Origin: an uncultured Oscillospiraceae bacterium
Lineage (GTDB): Bacteria > Bacillota > Clostridia > Oscillospirales > Oscillospiraceae
Direction of reading: 5' to 3'
Assembly: GCA_900769835.1 (NCBI GenBank)
Contig: CAAGIE010000068.1
Coordinates: forward strand, 1-6,425
Length of the DNA: 6,425 nt
This document shows, one piece after another, positions 5,274 to 6,425 of this stretch. The stretch's first letter is position 1; the number at the start of each line of letters is the position of its first letter. The notes under the pieces are model-generated. The model worked only from the letters and a program-made list of their open reading frames with translations, was not told where the DNA came from and did not search any database. Made by a program: the position numbers and the translations under genes.

Positions 5274-6302
5274 TTACACGATCCCCATTGCCATCTCCAC
5301 CAGCAGTGCTACGATCACCACCAACGCAGAAATGATAAAACCGTGGATCATCGGCCGTATACCGGCCTTTTTCATGCTCTTAAAAGAGGTATTCAAACCG
5401 ATGGCCGCCAGCGCGCATACCATCATAAATTTACTTGCGGTCTTTGTGCCGGAAACAAAGCCGGCCGGGATCTTCACAAAACTTGCTACGATTGCCAACG
5501 CCAGGAAACCTAAAATAAACCAGGGGAAAATCTTTATAATGGAGAACTCCGCTTTCAGGCCGGTGCCGTCTTCATTGGCGGCCATTGCCTCCTTACGCTT
5601 GAGATGCAGATTGATAAACGCAAATGTGATCACTGTGGGGATGATCGCCAAAGTGCGGGTCAACTTCACCATGGTGGCATAGTCACCTGCGCCCTCGGAG
5701 AAAGCATAGCCGGTAGCAACCACAGAGGATGTGTCATTCACTGCCGTGCCTGCCCAGATACCAAAGGCCTGGTCGGTCATACCCATCGCCTTTCCCATGA
5801 TCGGGAACAGAATGATCATTGCCATATCAAAAAGGAATGTGGCTGACATCGCATAGGCAATATCCAAGTCGTCTGCATCGATAGTGGGGGCGATCGCCGC
5901 AATGGCACTGCCGCCGCAAATGCCGGTTCCTGCAGAGATCAGGTTGCTTAATTTCCAATTCAACTTCAGCGCTCGACCCACAAAATAACCGCCGCCAAAG
6001 CAGGTCAGTAATGTGAAGATCATTACCAGCAAGGACATCTTGCCCACCTGCAGGATGGTCGTGATATTCAAAGACAGACCCAAAAGGATGATCGCAAATT
6101 TCAGGATCTTCTTGGATGTAAACTTAATGCCTGCAGAAAACACATTTTGCGGCTTTAAAAAACCGTTGATCACCATTCCGATGAACATTGCGATCACTGC
6201 CGCACCCACAACGTGGATCGGCAACAGTGTTTCCAGGTACCAGGCAAGCGCACCGATGGCAACGGAAATAAGGATACCGGGCAGTGACTTGATTATTTTC
6301 AT
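5274..6302 (-). CDS. YeiH/UPF0324-family membrane transporter (putative sulfate exporter family)
   Basis: This 342-residue integral membrane protein has about ten hydrophobic helices, which is normal size for the family. Family motifs in order: GTGICGGSAIAA (125-136), a conserved re-entrant-like loop; GTAVNDTSSVVATG (185-198); and IGLNTSFKSMKKAGIRP (301-317). The family is annotated as putative sulfate or anion exporters, mostly by homology, so the substrate is uncertain. The start at 6302 (MKIIKSLPG) is chosen over an in-frame start at 6356 because GAAGG lies six bases upstream and the extra 18 residues would run through a hairpin and U-tract. It converges on the kinase operon and is separated from it by the shared terminator, so there is no reason to link the two functionally. 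Confidence 0.9.
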   Translation of the reverse strand: MKIIKSLPGILISVAIGALAWYLETLLPIHVVGAAVIAMFIGMVINGFLKPQNVFSAGIKFTSKKILKFAIILLGLSLNITTILQVGKMSLLVMIFTLLTCFGGGYFVGRALKLNWKLSNLISAGTGICGGSAIAAIAPTIDADDLDIAYAMSATFLFDMAMIILFPIMGKAMGMTDQAFGIWAGTAVNDTSSVVATGYAFSEGAGDYATMVKLTRTLAIIPTVITFAFINLHLKRKEAMAANEDGTGLKAEFSIIKIFPWFILGFLALAIVASFVKIPAGFVSGTKTASKFMMVCALAAIGLNTSFKSMKKAGIRPMIHGFIISALVVIVALLVEMAMGIV

Positions 6303-6308
6303 AAAGTA

Positions 6309-6314
6309 CCTTCT
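6309..6314 (-). promoter_or_regulatory. Ribosome binding site deciding the transporter start
   Basis: On the minus strand, AGAAGG lies six bases before the ATG whose first base is 6302. No comparable site precedes the alternative in-frame start at 6356. Confidence 0.75.
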
Positions 6315-6325
6315 TTCTTGCAGTA

Positions 6326-6347
6326 AAAAAGCCCCAACCAAAGGGCG
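6326..6347 (-). terminator. Short hairpin with U-tract in the transporter leader
   Basis: On the minus strand, GCCCT pairs with GGGGC (one T-G pair) around a six-base loop and is followed directly by six T. It ends about 24 nt before the transporter ATG. It could be the terminator of a gene lying beyond the window end, or an attenuator in the transporter leader. The stem is only five pairs, so function is uncertain. Upstream to 6425 I see no supported gene or clear promoter. Confidence 0.4.
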
Positions 6348-6425
6348 ACGCACCATAGTGATAAATTGCCTGAAAAAGCGTGTATTTGCACCAATCTGCG
6401 TTAAAAAGGCTCGCGATCCGCAAAG

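Noticed and set aside
6303..6356. 18-residue extension of the transporter
   Set aside because: It would be encoded across the leader hairpin and U-tract and lacks a ribosome binding site, and the family normally starts close to the first helix.
6124..6423. 99-codon minus-strand frame overlapping the transporter start
   Set aside because: Most of it is an out-of-frame reading of the transporter's N-terminus, and its beginning crosses the leader hairpin with no start signal.

Overview
The window looks like a chromosomal segment of a gut-type Firmicute of class Clostridia, most likely the Oscillospiraceae/Ruminococcaceae group. This is an inference from strong AGGAGG-type ribosome binding sites, sigma-A-like promoters, a GC-rich codon style in the main operon, and the gene families present. 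No species can be assigned from the sequence alone.

Layout. Positions 1-436 hold no protein gene. They contain a short hairpin, a complete tRNA-Trp (CCA) with encoded CCA end, a strong terminator, an unusual run of small hairpins joined by a repeated CTAAATT motif, a second strong terminator, and three tandem 19-bp units. Positions 437-895 (minus strand) encode a markedly AT-rich stand-alone protein with an HsdR-N-like PD-(D/E)XK nuclease core and its own promoter. Positions 896-1148 are a divergent promoter region.

Positions 1149-5220 (plus strand) form a tight five-gene operon. It encodes a small membrane protein with a C-terminal zinc ribbon, a larger membrane protein with an N-terminal zinc ribbon and an acidic exported domain, a cytosolic VWA protein with a MIDAS-type metal site, a PP2C-type phosphatase, and a Ser/Thr protein kinase. 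Gaps are 1, 19 and 15 nt, then a 1-nt overlap. A bidirectional terminator at 5228-5258 separates the operon from a convergent minus-strand gene (5274-6302) for a YeiH/UPF0324-family membrane transporter, whose leader runs to the window end.

How the genes may work together. VWA + PP2C + kinase is the combination described as the TerY-P triad in the Ter stress-response literature. As I recall, a TerY/phosphatase/kinase set was also reported among anti-phage systems. Here no kinase-fused ribbon or Ter protein is visible in the window. Instead, two separate membrane proteins each place a zinc ribbon on the predicted cytoplasmic face, and one carries an extracellular beta-rich domain with an acidic tail. 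A reasonable hypothesis is a membrane-tethered, reversible-phosphorylation signalling device: an outside domain senses, the ribbons recruit, the kinase and phosphatase write and erase, and the VWA protein is adaptor or substrate. The AT-rich nuclease-like gene next door may be an acquired neighbour rather than part of this system.
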